From Dichetophora obliterata (Eukaryota; Arthropoda; Insecta; Diptera; Sciomyzidae): 64,000 nucleotides of DNA. The translations under genes and the position numbers were made by a program. Shown piece by piece: positions 11,591 to 23,404 of this stretch. Position 1 is the stretch's first letter. Each line of letters begins with the position of its first letter. A model generated the notes under the pieces. That model saw only the letters and a list, made by a program, of their open reading frames with translations, was not told the origin of the DNA and did no database searches. The DNA is taken from contig OY986436.1 of NCBI GenBank assembly GCA_963920525.1, positions 179,818,361 to 179,882,360 on the forward strand, written 5' to 3'.

Positions 11591-12089
11591 GATATCTATA
11601 TATATAAAATTAAGTGGCAAAACTTCCTGTTCGCATACTCCTCCTAGACGGCTTGCCCGATTTCAATGAAATTTTCAGGGGTGATTGGGGTCTGTGTGGA
11701 GGGTGCACATAAGAAATTGCATGTGTGTATCTTTGCAGGTTTTGTACCACACCCCCTTTTGTCGCCCACAAATCAATAAAAATGCTGTATTTAAGACGGT
11801 TTTGGTCGTATGAAATTAAAATTTGGTAAATAAGTTCGTATGATAACTATAATTAACTTTGAAAAAATGGGCGTGGTCACAATTCATCTACGCCTACTTT
11901 AAAGAAAATATCAAAATACTTCGAAACCATTGGTCCGATTGAGCTCAAATTTTGTAAGTACGCTTTGCTTTGAGTACGAGATGGTTTAAGGGGCAATGCC
12001 ACACCCCCTTTTACCTCCCACATATAAATAAAAAATTGTTGTTATCGAATAGCTTTAGTTAGAGTTATGGGTCGCACAGCTTAGAAATT

Positions 12090-12750
12090 CGGTATTCGAC
12101 CACAATTTAGACGTACCGTTTCTGTGATGAAATTTTATGGGAGTGGACAAGGGGGAGGGGCACCTCCGATACAACCAAAATTTGTGATATCGAATAGCTT
12201 TGAAGTTATAGGAATTCATCTTTGGAATTCAGTTTTTGACCTCAATTTACACATGCAGTTTCAATGGTTTTATTTTATGGGCGTTGGACAGGGAGGCGTG
12301 ACATCTCCCTTACAACCCAAATTTGCGATATCGTATTGCTTTGAAGTTATAGGTTGACAGCGTAAGAATTCGGTATTCGACCTAAATTTATACATGCATT
12401 TTCAATACTTACATTTTGTCGTCGTAGGGCAAAGGGGAGTGGCACTTCCCATACAACCCAACTTTGTGCTATCAAATAGTTTTAGAGTTATAAGTCGTAC
12501 AACGCCGAAATTCAGTATTCGACCTCAATATACACATGCAGTTTCATTGATTCAATCTATGTTCATTGGTAAGAGGGGCGTGGCACCTCCCATTTAACGT
12601 AAATTTGCGATATTGAATATCAGCGTCAGAATTCAGTATTCGGCCCCAATTTATACATGCAGTTTCATTAATTACATTTTATGGGCGCACGACAAGGGGG
12701 CGTGAAACCTCCTATTTAACCCAAATTAGAGATATCAAATAGCATTGGGG
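12090..12750. repeat. about 140 bp tandem repeat, left half
   Basis: Successive units share GAATTCAGTATTCGACCTCA, ACACATGCAGTTTCA and GATATCGAATAGCTTTGGAG-like segments; the CTCAATTTACAC anchors fall at about 12241, 12382, 12524 and 12645. The array continues at 16012-16680 on the other side of the RTE element, so the LINE split a single array. Confidence 0.85.
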
Positions 12751-12758
12751 TTATAGGT

Positions 12759-15700
12759 ATAGGGAAACTGGGGGCGATGGAACAATGTAACATGTCTGAC
12801 TGTCTCAACCTGGCGAGGCCAGCATAATCTTTGTGAAATCGTCTCAAGTCGACTCAAACCTCCACGTGGTGTTTCCTGGGCAACGTCAAAACTGACAACC
12901 GTTAGTTTGGCGGCTAATCTGAGCGGTGGGCCTCCCTAGGCTTAAAATAGGTTGTGCGTCGGGTTTGAAGCCCATCCGTAAAAACCAATTTCAATGAAAA
13001 CAAACAAGAATAGAAGAAAAATGATCCCCAAATCTGATGACGACTACCGCAAACGAAAAACTGATAATGATTTACGGATATGCACCTGGAATGTCCGAAC
13101 CCTTAATTGGGAAGGGGCCTCTATCCAACTGACTGATGTCTTGGAAAGATACAAAGCTGATATCACTGCTATCCAAGAAATGCGATGGAAGGGACAGGGT
13201 TGCATTCGGCATGCACCCTGTGATATCTACTACAGCGGCCATGCGGAGAAGCACGAGTTTGGATGCGGATTTGTAGTTGGCAAGAGACTACGGCCCCACG
13301 TCCTGCGATTCACACCTGTGAACGAACGACTTGCCATAATCCGCATCAAGGTTCGATTTTTCAATATAAGCCTAATATGTGCGCACGCTCCGACAGAAGA
13401 CAAGGACGATGAGATCAAGGAAATTTTCTACGAGCGCCTTGAAAATGCTTACGAGCGCTGCCCCCGTCACGACGTAAAAATCGTGCTTGGTGACTTCAAC
13501 GCTAAGGTGGGCAAGGAAAATATTTTTGGTCCAACAGTCGGAAAGTTCAGCCTCCACGACAACACCTCCGATAACGGAATGAGGCTGATTGAATTCGCCG
13601 CAGCACGAAACATGGTCGTAAGTAGCACTAGATTCAAGCATCTCAATATTCATAAAGCCACCTGGATGTCCCCTGATCAAAAAACAAAAAATCAAATTGA
13701 TCACGTTTTCATCGACGGAAGGCACTCTTCCAGTGTATTGGATGTACGCACGATCCGTGGTGCAAACATTGACTCGGATCACTATCTTGTTGCAGCCAAG
13801 ATCCGTACACGTCTGTGCGCAGCTAAGAAAACACGCAACCCTACATGGAGAAAGCTAGACGTCGACAAGCTGCAATCGAAACAGACAGCCGATGCTTTCG
13901 CCACTCGACTCTCACTCCTGCTTCAAAGCACTCCTCCAATCGATGATATATGCGCGCAGTGGACACACATTTCCAACTCCATGCGTGCGGCTGCTGAAGA
14001 GGTGATTGGCTACCAACGCCCTCGCCGAAACCAGTTGTACGACCAGGAGTGTCGCGACGCCACTGCAGAGAAAGACGCCGCCTACAAAGCCACCCTGCAG
14101 TCGGTTGTAACGCGCGCTGCTAAGGAGCGATACAAAGAAAAGAGGAGGGAAGAGAGACATATTTTCAGGCGGAAAAAAAGAGAGGCAGAAAAGCGCGAGC
14201 TGGAGAAGATTGAGATGTATGGTGACAGGAATGAGGCCCGAAAATTTTTCGAAAAAATAAGACGCCTTGCCGATGGTTTTAAAACCGGGGCCTCTTCCTG
14301 CAAGGATGAAAACGGGAATCTAGTGACAGATGTCCAGAGTACACTGACGTTATGGAGGGAACACTTCTCTAAGCTTCTAAATGGCGACGCTGACAACAAT
14401 CCCGCCAATAGAGATGATATTCCGGAAACCCCAATTGCGGATGACAGCGTCGAGGTTCCGCTGCCCGACTATGATGAAGTTCTGACAGCTATAGCTCGGC
14501 TTAAAAATAACAAAGCCGCGGGAGCTGATGGCTTACCTGCTGAGCTGTTTAAGAACGGAGGCGAAGCTCTACTTAAATGCATTCACGAGCTTCTATGCAG
14601 AATATGGTCGGAAGAATGCATTCCGAACGATTGGAATCTCAGTGTGCTCTGCCCAATCCACAAGAAAGGCGATCCCACTATCTGTGCCAATTACCGTGGG
14701 ATAAGCCTTCTTAATATCGCATATAAGGTCCTGTCGAGCGTTTTATGTGAAAGATTGAAGCCCATTGTAAACGAACTGATCGGACCTTATCAGTGTGGCT
14801 TCAGACCTGGAAAGTCCACCATCGACCAGATTTTCACGATACGACAAATCTTGGAGAAGACTCAAGAAAAACCAAGTCGACACCCACCATCTTTTTGGCG
14901 ACTACAAAGCCGCCTTCGACAGCCCAATAAGGAAGCACCTGTACTCCACCATGTCTGAATTTGGTATTCCTGCAAAACTAATACGACTTTGCCGGATGAC
15001 ACTGAGCAACACCAGCAGCGCAGTTAAAATCGGGAAGGACCTCTCCCCACCATTTATTACCAAACGAGGTTTCAGACAAGGTGATTCCTTATCGTGCGAC
15101 TTTTTCAACCTAATGATGGAAAAGATCATCCGAGCTGCTGATCTGAGACGCAGTGGCACAATATTCTACAAGAGTGTTATGCTGCTTGCGTATGCTGATG
15201 ACATCGATATCATTGGCCATAATACGCGCGAAGCCAGTGCAGCATTTTCCAGATTAGAAAGAGAGTCAAGTCGAATGGGTCTGTCAGTGAATGCAGATAA
15301 GACGAAATACTTGGTGTCAACAAACAAACAGTCCCAGCGTCTTGGAACCCACGTTACCGTTGACAATACCTCATTCGAGGTTGTGAAGAACTTCGTTTAT
15401 CTGGGATCCAGCATTAATTCAACCAACGACATCAGCATTGAGATCAAACGAAGAATAACTCTTGCCAACAGGTGTTATTTTGGGCTCAGTAGGCAATTGA
15501 GAAGCAGAGCCCTCTCTCGACGAACGAAAATCACGCTCTACAAATCGCTCATCATGCCCGTCCTACTTTACGCATCACAAACCTGGACGCTGAGCAGTTT
15601 AGATGAAAAGAATTTAGGAGCAATCGAGAGAAAGATTCTTCGTAAGATCTACGGACCAATCTGCGTCAATGGCGAGTACCGAATACGGTGGAATGATGAA

Positions 15701-16011
15701 CTGTATGAGCTGTACGCTGACATCGACATAGTCAAGCGCATTAAAATCGAGCGGCTTCGCTGGCTTGGTCATGTTCAGCGCATGAAAGACGATGCTCCAG
15801 TGAAGAAAACATTCGATTCGGTACCCAGCGGCGGTCAACGCAGAAGAGGACGACCGCATCTTCGTTGGAAAGACCAAGTAGAGGACAACCTGACGAAGCT
15901 TGGAATTTCCAACTGGCGCCAGCAAGCGAAAGACAGAAATGGCTGGCGCAAATTCTTAGATGAGGCCAAGACCGACATACGGTTGTAGCGCCAACTAAGT
16001 AAGTAAGTAAG
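12759..16011 (+). mobile_element. full-length RTE-clade LINE
   Basis: The element is 3253 bp and flanked by TTATAGGT on both sides (12751-12758 and 16012-16019), a target-site duplication inside the Helitron tandem array. It has about 235 bp of 5' UTR, one endonuclease/reverse transcriptase gene, and a very short 3' end formed by four TAAG units (15996-16011). A short 3' UTR ending in a simple tandem repeat is typical of RTE elements. Apart from one frameshift in the gene it looks intact, so it is probably the youngest layer of the nest. Confidence 0.88.
12994..15988 (+). pseudogene. RTE endonuclease/reverse transcriptase, one frameshift
   Basis: Starts at ATG 12994. Residues about 25-285 are an apurinic-type endonuclease (ICTWNVRTLN, then IQEMRWKGQG, LGDFNAKVG and the SDHYLV histidine motif). 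A basic coiled linker (KERYKEKRREERHIFRRKKR) follows. The reverse transcriptase begins near KNNKAAGADGLPAELF and includes GFRQGDSLSCDFFN and the catalytic LLAYADDIDIIG. The C-terminus has RRRGRPHLRWKDQVEDNL, a signature often seen in RTE proteins. One extra A in the A5 run at 14867-14871 shifts the frame: the first frame stops at 14958, while the correct frame runs on to the stop at 15988. An indel in a homopolymer could also be a sequencing error. The protein would copy its own RNA by target-primed reverse transcription. Confidence 0.9.
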
Positions 16012-16680
16012 TTATAGGTCTCACAGCTTTGGAATTCAGTATTGGACCTCAATGTACACATGCAGTTTCATTTTATGAGCGTTGATCAAGGGGGAGTGGC
16101 ACCTCCCATACAACGAAAATTTGTGATATCGAATAGCTTTGTAGTTCAAGGTCGCACAGCGTCGGAACTCAGTATTCGACCAAAATTTACGCTTGCAGAT
16201 TTACTGATAAAATTTTTTAGAGTTTGTCGGGGGGGCGTGACACCTCCAATTTAACCCAAATTTGCGATATCGAATAGATTTGGAGTTATAGGTAACTCAG
16301 CCTCAAAATTCAGTATTCGACCTCAATGTACTCATACAGTTTCATTGCTAAAATTTTATGGGCGTAGGGAAAAGGAGAGTGGCACCTCCCATACAATCAA
16401 AATTTGTGCTATCGAATAGTTTTGGAGTTATATGTCGCACAGTTTTGGAATTCGGTATTCGACCTCCATGTAGACATCCAGTTTAATTGATTACATTCTA
16501 TTAGCGGTGATGAAGAGAGAGTGGCACTTCCTATACAACCCAAATTTGTTATATCGAATAGCTTTGTGGATATAGGTCGCACAGTCTCAGAATTCAGTAT
16601 TTGACCTCAATTTAGACATGCTGTTTAACTGATAACATTTTATGGGCGTTTGAATAGGGACAGTGGTAGCAACGCGCCGG
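16012..16680. repeat. about 140 bp tandem repeat, right half
   Basis: Continuation of the array at 12090-12750: anchors of the CCTCAATGTACACATGCAG type recur at about 16048, 16183, 16321, 16465 and 16606. It runs into the Helitron 3' end at 16691. Confidence 0.85.
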
Positions 16681-16968
16681 GTTTCAGCTAGTTTCTTATA
16701 TTTTCATATTACCATATGAAAGATCCTTTAAAGAATGATCTCTAATATTGAAATTGGAAGAACTTTTAAAAATAATGAAATTTTAATATTTTTTATATAG
16801 TTTTATATTTTTTTTATTTTAAACTAAAATAAAAAATTTGTTTATTCACTTACATGTTTCTTTGAAAAAATTTTGGTGAACTTTTTTTTGCACCACCATT
16901 TGTACTGCCCCCCCCCCATTTGTACTGCCCCCCAGATGAAATTAGCTTCCGACGCACTTGACTATATC

Positions 16969-17880
16969 TATGATAATATTTGACCGATCAGGATAATTTA
17001 GGTATCATTTAAAAAAACAAATAATTGTGCAATTTGTAAAGGCAGAGCCACTTTTTTTTATAAAAATTAGGAAAAATATCAATATGTACTTCAGAATACA
17101 ACAAACAACCATTGATAAAAGTCTATCTGGCTCTTTTTACAGAAAAATTACATTTAATAAAAGGCAGAATCATATTTTTTTTAATTCATATTAAAAGCAT
17201 TTTAAATGTTTTTCGAATGACATCTAAATCATTCAGATCGGACAAATATTAGCAAAGATATAACCGAATTTAAATATTGGTTCCGTTGAGCAAACATTTT
17301 TTAAAAATCTATATCTCGATAACTAATCGATGTATCGATAAATCCTTCAGCGAATCTTATTTTTTCAAAAAGGACTTCAAAAGTGCATACTCAAATCGAG
17401 GGGCCACGGAAATCGTAATCACCCCACAAAAATTAATCTAATGACGTAAAAATTTGCATATAAGCTTTAAACTTTAATATGCATTTTTAGTATAAAATTT
17501 GTAAAAGTCGAATAAAAATCAAGTCTACCTCCCATACAAAGTGAGCTTACCACAAAAATTAATCTAATGGCTTCTAATTTTGCACAAAACCTTTAACAAT
17601 TAATATAAGCTTTAGGTATGAAATTTGGAAAAATCTAATGAAAACCACGGCTACCTCCCATACAAAGAGAGGTTACCAAAACGGTAAAGTCTCTTAAAAT
17701 CTCACAAAAATTAATCTAGCAACTTCAAATTTTGCACGTATGAAATTTTAAAAAGTCGAATAAAAATCGCGTATACCTCCCATACAAAGTGAGTTTACCA
17801 AAATGCTCAAATATCTTTCAATTCCGCAAAAATTTTGAGGCAAATGCCTAGGGCGGCATATTTTGAAGGGCGGCAACCAG
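16969..17880. repeat. outer repeat block, right part
   Basis: At 17310-17420 lies an inverted copy of the ATCGAT-rich segment found at 9355-9470. Three tandem units with CTACCTCCCATACAAAG follow at about 17524, 17651 and 17774 in the same orientation as the units left of the hAT. The two blocks therefore bracket the hAT as a partly inverted, partly direct pair. Confidence 0.65.
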
Positions 17881-18119
17881 CCGCAATGAGCTCAAAATTT
17901 TTCAAATATTTGAAATGAAATTTTTTTCTTTGCAATCTAATAAAATTATGTTTATTGTTTAGATAGCGTTAGCTTAAATTTATTTTTATTAAAATTTATT
18001 TTCATAACGATACTGTTTTCATAATTGTTATTGTTGTTAAACACAGAAATTATTATTTTCAGTGAAACTGCGACGAAAAGAATTTCACCGATGAATATTA
18101 CAGTTTAAGGCTTTATATA

Positions 18120-18629
18120 ACACGGTTAGAAATCTTGGAATAAATTTTAATACAAGCAAAGTATTACAAAGATTTTTTAATTCAAAAAGTATTAAATTTA
18201 ATACTCTTCAACAACATTTTTAAATATACTTTGTTTTACATTTTAATACAGTTCAAATACTACAACGATATTTTATACCCTTGGAATCAATTCGATACTA
18301 TTGTGATGTTATATTTAATTTTTAAGACATGCTGTATTATATTTCAATAAAATTTTGTATTAAATTTTAATACATTTCAAATATTACAAAGATATTTTAT
18401 ACCCTTTGGAATCTATTTGATACTACATTTACTATTATGTTTAATTTTTAATTTTTTAACAAAATCAGTATTAAAATTTAATACAAACTGAGCATTAAAT
18501 TTCAATACTTTTTTGTTAAAAAACATTAATTTTAATATTTGGCCAGTATTTAATTTTAATACAATTTTGGTGTGATCATATATGTAAGCCCAAAAGTATT
18601 AAAATTTATTTCAAAATTTCTAACCGTGT
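18120..18629. mobile_element. MITE rich in TTTAATAC motifs
   Basis: Terminal inverted repeats ACACGGTTAGAAATCTTGGA and its diverged complement bound a 510 bp segment; inward the arms share AAATTTTAATAC. The interior repeats TATTAAATTTTAATAC and GATATTTTATACCCTTTGGA several times. No coding capacity. No clear target duplication was found, so the superfamily is unknown. Confidence 0.7.
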
Positions 18630-18912
18630 ACTCTAATTCGGTCGTGGGGGTATTTAACTTCGGCCCAGTGGAAGATAATTCCTTACTAGTTTTTTTTTTG
18701 TTTTTACTATTTCTATTGATTTAAAATCAAAATAATTTGTAATTAATTATAAGTTTATAAATTAATTCAATGTTATTTTTTATGTATCTCTATGTTGTTA
18801 TCTCCAATATTCATAGCGGCATGTACAAGGTTATATCTTATATGTCAACGACTTTTGTTAAATAAAATAAAATAAGAATTCCGGAGGCAGCATGTTTTTT
18901 GGCCTTTTTACT

Positions 18913-19563
18913 TGGACATTTCAGCCCTTGAAAGGACTTTGACCTAGCTTCTGTTGGTCAACCGTGTTTTGCGTTCTATTAAATGTTTAAGCTTAGTATG
19001 CTGTAGAAGCGAAAAGAAATCTTCCGTAAGAAATGCATTGTGTCTTTGACAGCGAAAAGGTAGCAAATTTTTTTTTTTCGTTGGTTAGTACGCTGTTGAA
19101 CCGAAAAATTCATCAATGCAGCTAAGTTCACAATCATGATTGGAGAGTTAAAATGTCTACATTTTGCTATTTTTTATATGTCCGTACATTTAATTGGCGT
19201 GAAAATTAGACATTCAAAAATAATGTTCAACTAACACATTCAACAAACACGTTATGGTTAGTATGTGTTAGTGTTGAATCTACACCAAAATTTCGCGTGT
19301 AGAATTAAATGCCTAAAAGTTTTCGTTCCTACAGCATACTAAGCTTTAAACACAAATGATCGAGAACTGAACCTACGTGTTTTATGCAGACACCGAACGG
19401 CTTATGTTCTCAAAAACCTTTACATGGCAGCTTTCACTTTCAAAGGATTGTGTGCAGAGCCGTACAGAAAAATATTCTGTCTGAAATGGGCATTGAACTC
19501 GGTCTACCGTGTTTCTTTAGCTTACGGGGCACGCACTTTACCAAGTAGGCTACGGCCATCACC
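18913..19563 (-). repeat. tRNA-derived SINE, interrupted copy
   Basis: Read on the minus strand, the head is GGCCGTAGCCTACTTGGTAA with a box B-like GAGTTCAATGCC downstream, a polymerase III promoter layout. The tail ends in CAAGGGCTGAAATG. The uninterrupted relative is at 58639-58843. This copy is split by a MITE at 18990-19345 and has an extra stretch near 19430-19500 that is absent from the other copy. Confidence 0.7.
18990..19345. mobile_element. MITE with AGCTTAGTATGCTGTAG ends, TTA duplication
   Basis: The 356 bp element begins AGCTTAGTATGCTGTAGAAG and ends in the inverse complement (about 28 bp of TIR with two or three mismatches). It is flanked by TTA on both sides (18987-18989 and 19346-19348). 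It splits a SINE whose two halves align to the intact copy near 58690, which confirms the boundaries. A second internal motif near 19085 resembles the TIR. Confidence 0.8.
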
Positions 19564-19989
19564 AATTTTTGGAAAACCGGTATTAAAAAAGTCGTCATAT
19601 TCGGGATATTCGAGAATATGACATTTTGCCGAATATTTGAAAACTCCAGTTTAAAGGAACAAACATTTTTTCGATTTCCTCACATTTTTAGAAACTAGGC
19701 TTAACGGAGCAAAAATTTTTTACATTTCTTTAACCCTCAGATGGATGACTTGCCTGACAAGGTCCCCAGGGATCTTCTTTATGAATATGAAGTGCGCTGC
19801 TTATAATTATTAATTTTTTTGTACTCTAATAATGTCATGTAGACATTCTTTTTTTATATCTGTATACGTAAAAATAGATCGTGGTTTGTTCGGATGCTTA
19901 AAACTCGAAAACAATTGGACCAAATTGAATACTTTCTTCTGCAGGTTTGTTCGTAATTGCTACGAAAAGGTTTAGGTTCTCAACAGGTG

Positions 19990-20455
19990 GCGCTGTAGAC
20001 GCACATTTCGTTTTTCAGTTCAATTCGGACGTGATATCGAATAGCTTTGGAATTATAGGTCGCATAGCCTCGGAATTCGGTATTCGACCACAATTTACAC
20101 GTGCCGTTTCACTGATAATGTTCTATGGGATTAAGACAAGCGGGCGTGACACCTACCACACAACCCAAATTCACGATATCGAATAGCTTTGGAGTTATAG
20201 GCCGTACAGCCACGGAATTCGATATTCAACCACAATTCGCACGTGCCATTGCACTGATAACATTTTAGATGTGTTGAAAAGGGGGCGTGGCACCTCCCAT
20301 ACAACCTAAATTTGAGAAATTGCATAGCTTTTGAGTTTTAAGTCGCACAATCCCGGAATTCAGTTTTCCACCACAATTTACACATGATGTTTCGCTCATA
20401 GCGTTTTATGGCCATTTGGCAACGGGGGCGTGGTAGCAGCATTCCAGGTTTCAGC
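19990..20455 (+). mobile_element. Helitron-like 3' fragment
   Basis: Three units of the same tandem repeat as 12090-12750 (GATATCGAATAGCTTTGGAG, then ATAGGTCGCA and the CACGTGCC segments) are followed by a terminus resembling the 16691 end: GTTTCAGCTATT, where CTAG has decayed to CTAT. The 5' part is not recognisable beyond about 19860. Confidence 0.65.
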
Positions 20456-21452
20456 TATTTTAGCTACAAACAACAAATAACAAGCAAGAAAATTCAAGCA
20501 AAAATAAAAATTATGAGCATATTGTATGAAAGCCCATACAAAGTCCCTATGGACCTTGTAAAGCAAAACTACCATAAGATACTTCAACCCGGCCATTATA
20601 ATGAAAATTCTTACGTAATTGTATCGTATCTAATTTTATTAGCTTATATACATCCCATTTAAGGAAGTCAAAAAGGCTGCGGCTTTTCGGTCGAATCAGT
20701 TGAAAACTGCATAGGTTCCGAGGGACCTTCTCAGGCATCGGAGGGTTAGGAAGAAGTACAGTGGTATGGGCAGACCCTGTTTATTATTTTGGCTAGGAAG
20801 GGATGCGCATGAGGTGCGCTAAAGGTGTGTCTTAATTATAAGGGAATGTTGGGGTATGTGAGTGTGCAGGGGATAGAAATAGTACAAATTTTTAAAAGTG
20901 CGCTTTAAATAAACACTAAAATAAAACAAAATCGCGGTAAACCCCTCCCCAAGAGAGTGAATCCCTCTATTCCCGATGTTGATAGAAATAGCTAACATTT
21001 TTAAAAATTAACTTCAAATAAGCACCTAAGTAATTCTGACCCTTGAGGAAATCCTGCGGGCGGACCTGTTTGTGTGTGATGATAACCAGTTTTTTTTTAA
21101 TTTTGCTTATTTTTCGATCAGGTAAGACAAATATTTATTGACCTTTTTTCAGGTAAAATACAATTATGTTGTTGCACAGGTCAGGCAGAAATGGTGAGTG
21201 ATGGTCTATGCGCATGTAAGGCACAGAGGAGTATTGCATGTAGTGCAAAAGTATTGAGTTTTACTTTTAAGTTTACGACAATGCACGAAATTTTAACGGT
21301 TTTTAGCCACACCAGAATATCTCGATTCTGTGGCCATTGAGATCGTTGCTGTTGATTCACCCGTTGAAGGTGCATGCAAATAACAAATTAAGAATAAACA
21401 TTACTATTTGATATGTATTAGGTTTAAGGGTTTGAATACTTACTACACCACT
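20456..21452. other. no gene recognised
   Basis: Unassigned DNA with scattered stops on both strands. Short C-rich stretches occur near 20941, but no inverted ends or known protein motif was found. Confidence 0.4.
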
Positions 21453-21762
21453 GAAAAAAGCAGGGATCATAACTGTTATAAGTTTTATTAAAAACTTTAA
21501 ATAATAGTTATTTTTCAATTTTTATTTTTTTGCTTAGTAATAATAGTTAAATTTTAAGTTTTTTGTTTTGCTCACAAAATAAAACTTATATTTTAGTTTT
21601 ATTTTTTCCCCTCACAAATAACAATTATTTTTTAAGTTTTATTTTTCCTCACTTAAAACTTATATTTGAATTTTATTTTTTCCCTCGCAAGTGTAAAAAT
21701 GCTTTTTAATGAAATACAAAATAGTTAGAAATTGCTAGATTGAAAAGTTATAACTCGAATAC

Positions 21763-22936
21763 AAGGACTGCGCCGAATAAAATTGTCACATACATTTCTT
21801 TCCAAACTGTGCAATTCAAAGTTTAAAATTTAAAAATTTTGATCATAGTAGCTTTGAAATAAGTGTCAGAAAATATTATGCGTTGCTTTAATTTTATGGA
21901 AATTTATTTAACGCGAAAATGGCAAAGGAACTGGAAGGGCGAAAACGAATTATTAAAATTTTCCAAGAAAATCCCCAGTGGTCATTCCAAAAAATTGCCA
22001 AAGAGGTAGGAGCTAATAGAAAAACGATTTCTGGCGTTATAAAACACTTTAAGGAGAAATTGTGCACTGATCGAAAGACTGGTTCTGGCAAAAAAGGGTC
22101 CACATGTTCAAGGCAAAGAAAGTGGTTACTCTCCTAAAGAAATATCCATGCATACCATGAAACGCCGTAAAGAACGAAACCGCAAAAAAGAGCTCAAAAG
22201 CTGAAAAAAAATTTTGTTGATAAATTTGAATGCTGCATAATGGACGACAAGACTTACGTTTTAGCTAAATTTTCCCAGCTTCCTGGACAAGAATTTTTAG
22301 GATTCTTGGGGAAATGTTGCTGAAAAAATGAAAGCTAAAAAAGTGGAAAATTTCCAAAAAAGTTTCGGGTATGGCGAGCAATTTGCAGCTGCGGTAAAAG
22401 AAGCAAATCATACGTAATATCCGGCACAATTAATGGCGATATATACGTTAAGGAATGTTTGCAAAACAGACTGCTGCCATTCTTACGTCAACATGAAGTG
22501 CCAACATTTTTTTGGCCTGACCTTGCTTCATGTCACTACAGCAAAGCGGCCTTAGATTGGTTCTAACGGAATGAAGTAGTTTTGGTGCCTAGAGATACTA
22601 ATCCACCAAACTGCCCAGAACTTAGACCGATCGAGAGATACTGGGCTTTAGTTAAAAGGGAAGTCAAAACAACTAAAAAAGAGGCCAAAAACTTTCAAAG
22701 AAAGTGGAACCTAGCAGCTGTGAGGGTGTCGGACGCTACCATAAAAACATTAATGGAAGGCTTTCCTGAAAAATTAAAATTTTTTATTAAAAACTAAAAA
22801 TTTCTAATCTCTCATAAATTTTATGTTATTTGAACAGAATTTGAAAAATAAACCCTTTTATTTTATTTAAATCGGACAACAAGTTTAAGAGATTTTATCA
22901 TTTTTGTATGGGACATTTTTATTCGGCGCAGTCCTT
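21763..22936 (+). mobile_element. mariner/Tc1 superfamily element, DD37E type
   Basis: Terminal inverted repeats AAGGACTGCGCCGAATAAAA, with the complement at 22936, bound 1174 bp that hold a broken transposase on the plus strand. TA duplications are not clear at the present ends. It sits between the arms of a foldback element. Confidence 0.8.
21919..22797 (+). pseudogene. DD37E mariner-like transposase, degraded
   Basis: The N-terminal helix-turn-helix is open from ATG 21919 (WSFQKIAKEVGANRKTISGV). Catalytic blocks follow in shifted frames: IMDDKTYV near 22250 (first Asp), FWPDLASCHYS at 22519 (second Asp) and PELRPIERYW near 22632 (Glu). Counting from the second Asp to the Glu gives 37 intervening residues, the DD37E spacing known from insect members of this superfamily. 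An in-frame stop lies between the last two blocks (near 22564) and at least two frameshifts lie upstream. It would be inactive. Confidence 0.75.
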
Positions 22937-23404
22937 AGCTCAAAGTTTTTTTTTTGTAATTTAAAACATGAAATTTAACCTTTATCTGTGAAGGAAAAAA
23001 TAAAACTAAAAAAATAAGTTTTATTTTGAGAGCAAAAATATAAAACTTAAAAAAAACCTGTTATTTGTGAGGGAAAATTAAAACTAAAAAAATAACTGTT
23101 ATTTGTGAGGAAAATAATAAAACTCAAAAAAATAACTGTTATTTGTGAGGGAAAAAGTAAAACTCAAAATAAATTTTTTTTGTGAGGAAAAAATAAAACT
23201 TAAAAGACAACTATTGTGTGTGAGAGAAAAAATAAATCTCAAAAATAAGTTTTATTTTATGAGGAAAAAAATAAAACTTAAATATATTAAACTCCTCATA
23301 TTTTTGAATAGTGAAGAGATAAACAAATATTTTGATGTATTAACTTCTTTTGGGCAGTGATTTTTACATTATGATTTTTTTCTTTAAAATTTGAAAAATA
23401 ACTG

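Larger units (their letters stand above)
11015..16691 (+). mobile_element. Helitron-like composite element
   Basis: Begins with A|TCTATATATATAAAAG at 11015 and ends with TTTCAGCTAG|T at 16691, matching the 5' TC, 3' CTRR and A-T insertion site of Helitrons. Further Helitron-type heads occur inside, at 11176 and 11595, so this is probably a chain of related non-autonomous copies. The interior is made of 128 bp tandem units (11232-11590) and about 140 bp tandem units (12090-12750 and 16012-16680). No Rep/helicase is present. The RTE LINE at 12759-16011 interrupts it. Fragments of the same family recur at 19990-20455, 31640-31900 (inverted) and 33735-34090. Confidence 0.75.
9516..16960 (+). mobile_element. 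hAT transposon with nested Helitron and LINE
   Basis: Left end CATTGGCGTCGGAAGCGGGG at 9516 and right end GCTTCCGACGCACTTG at 16960 form imperfect terminal inverted repeats around the core GCGTCGGAAGC. An exact 8 bp target duplication ACTATATC flanks it (9508-9515 and 16961-16968), as hAT insertion requires. It carries hAT transposase remains at 10054-10934. With the inserted Helitron-like element (11015-16691) removed it would be about 1.8 kb, too short for a full transposase gene, so it was already a deletion derivative. A short MITE at 59397-59655 shares both ends. Confidence 0.9.

Noticed and set aside
12124..12597. Repeated frames with GQGGVAPPIQPKF
   Set aside because: They come from the Helitron 140 bp tandem repeat, which happens to lack stops in one frame.
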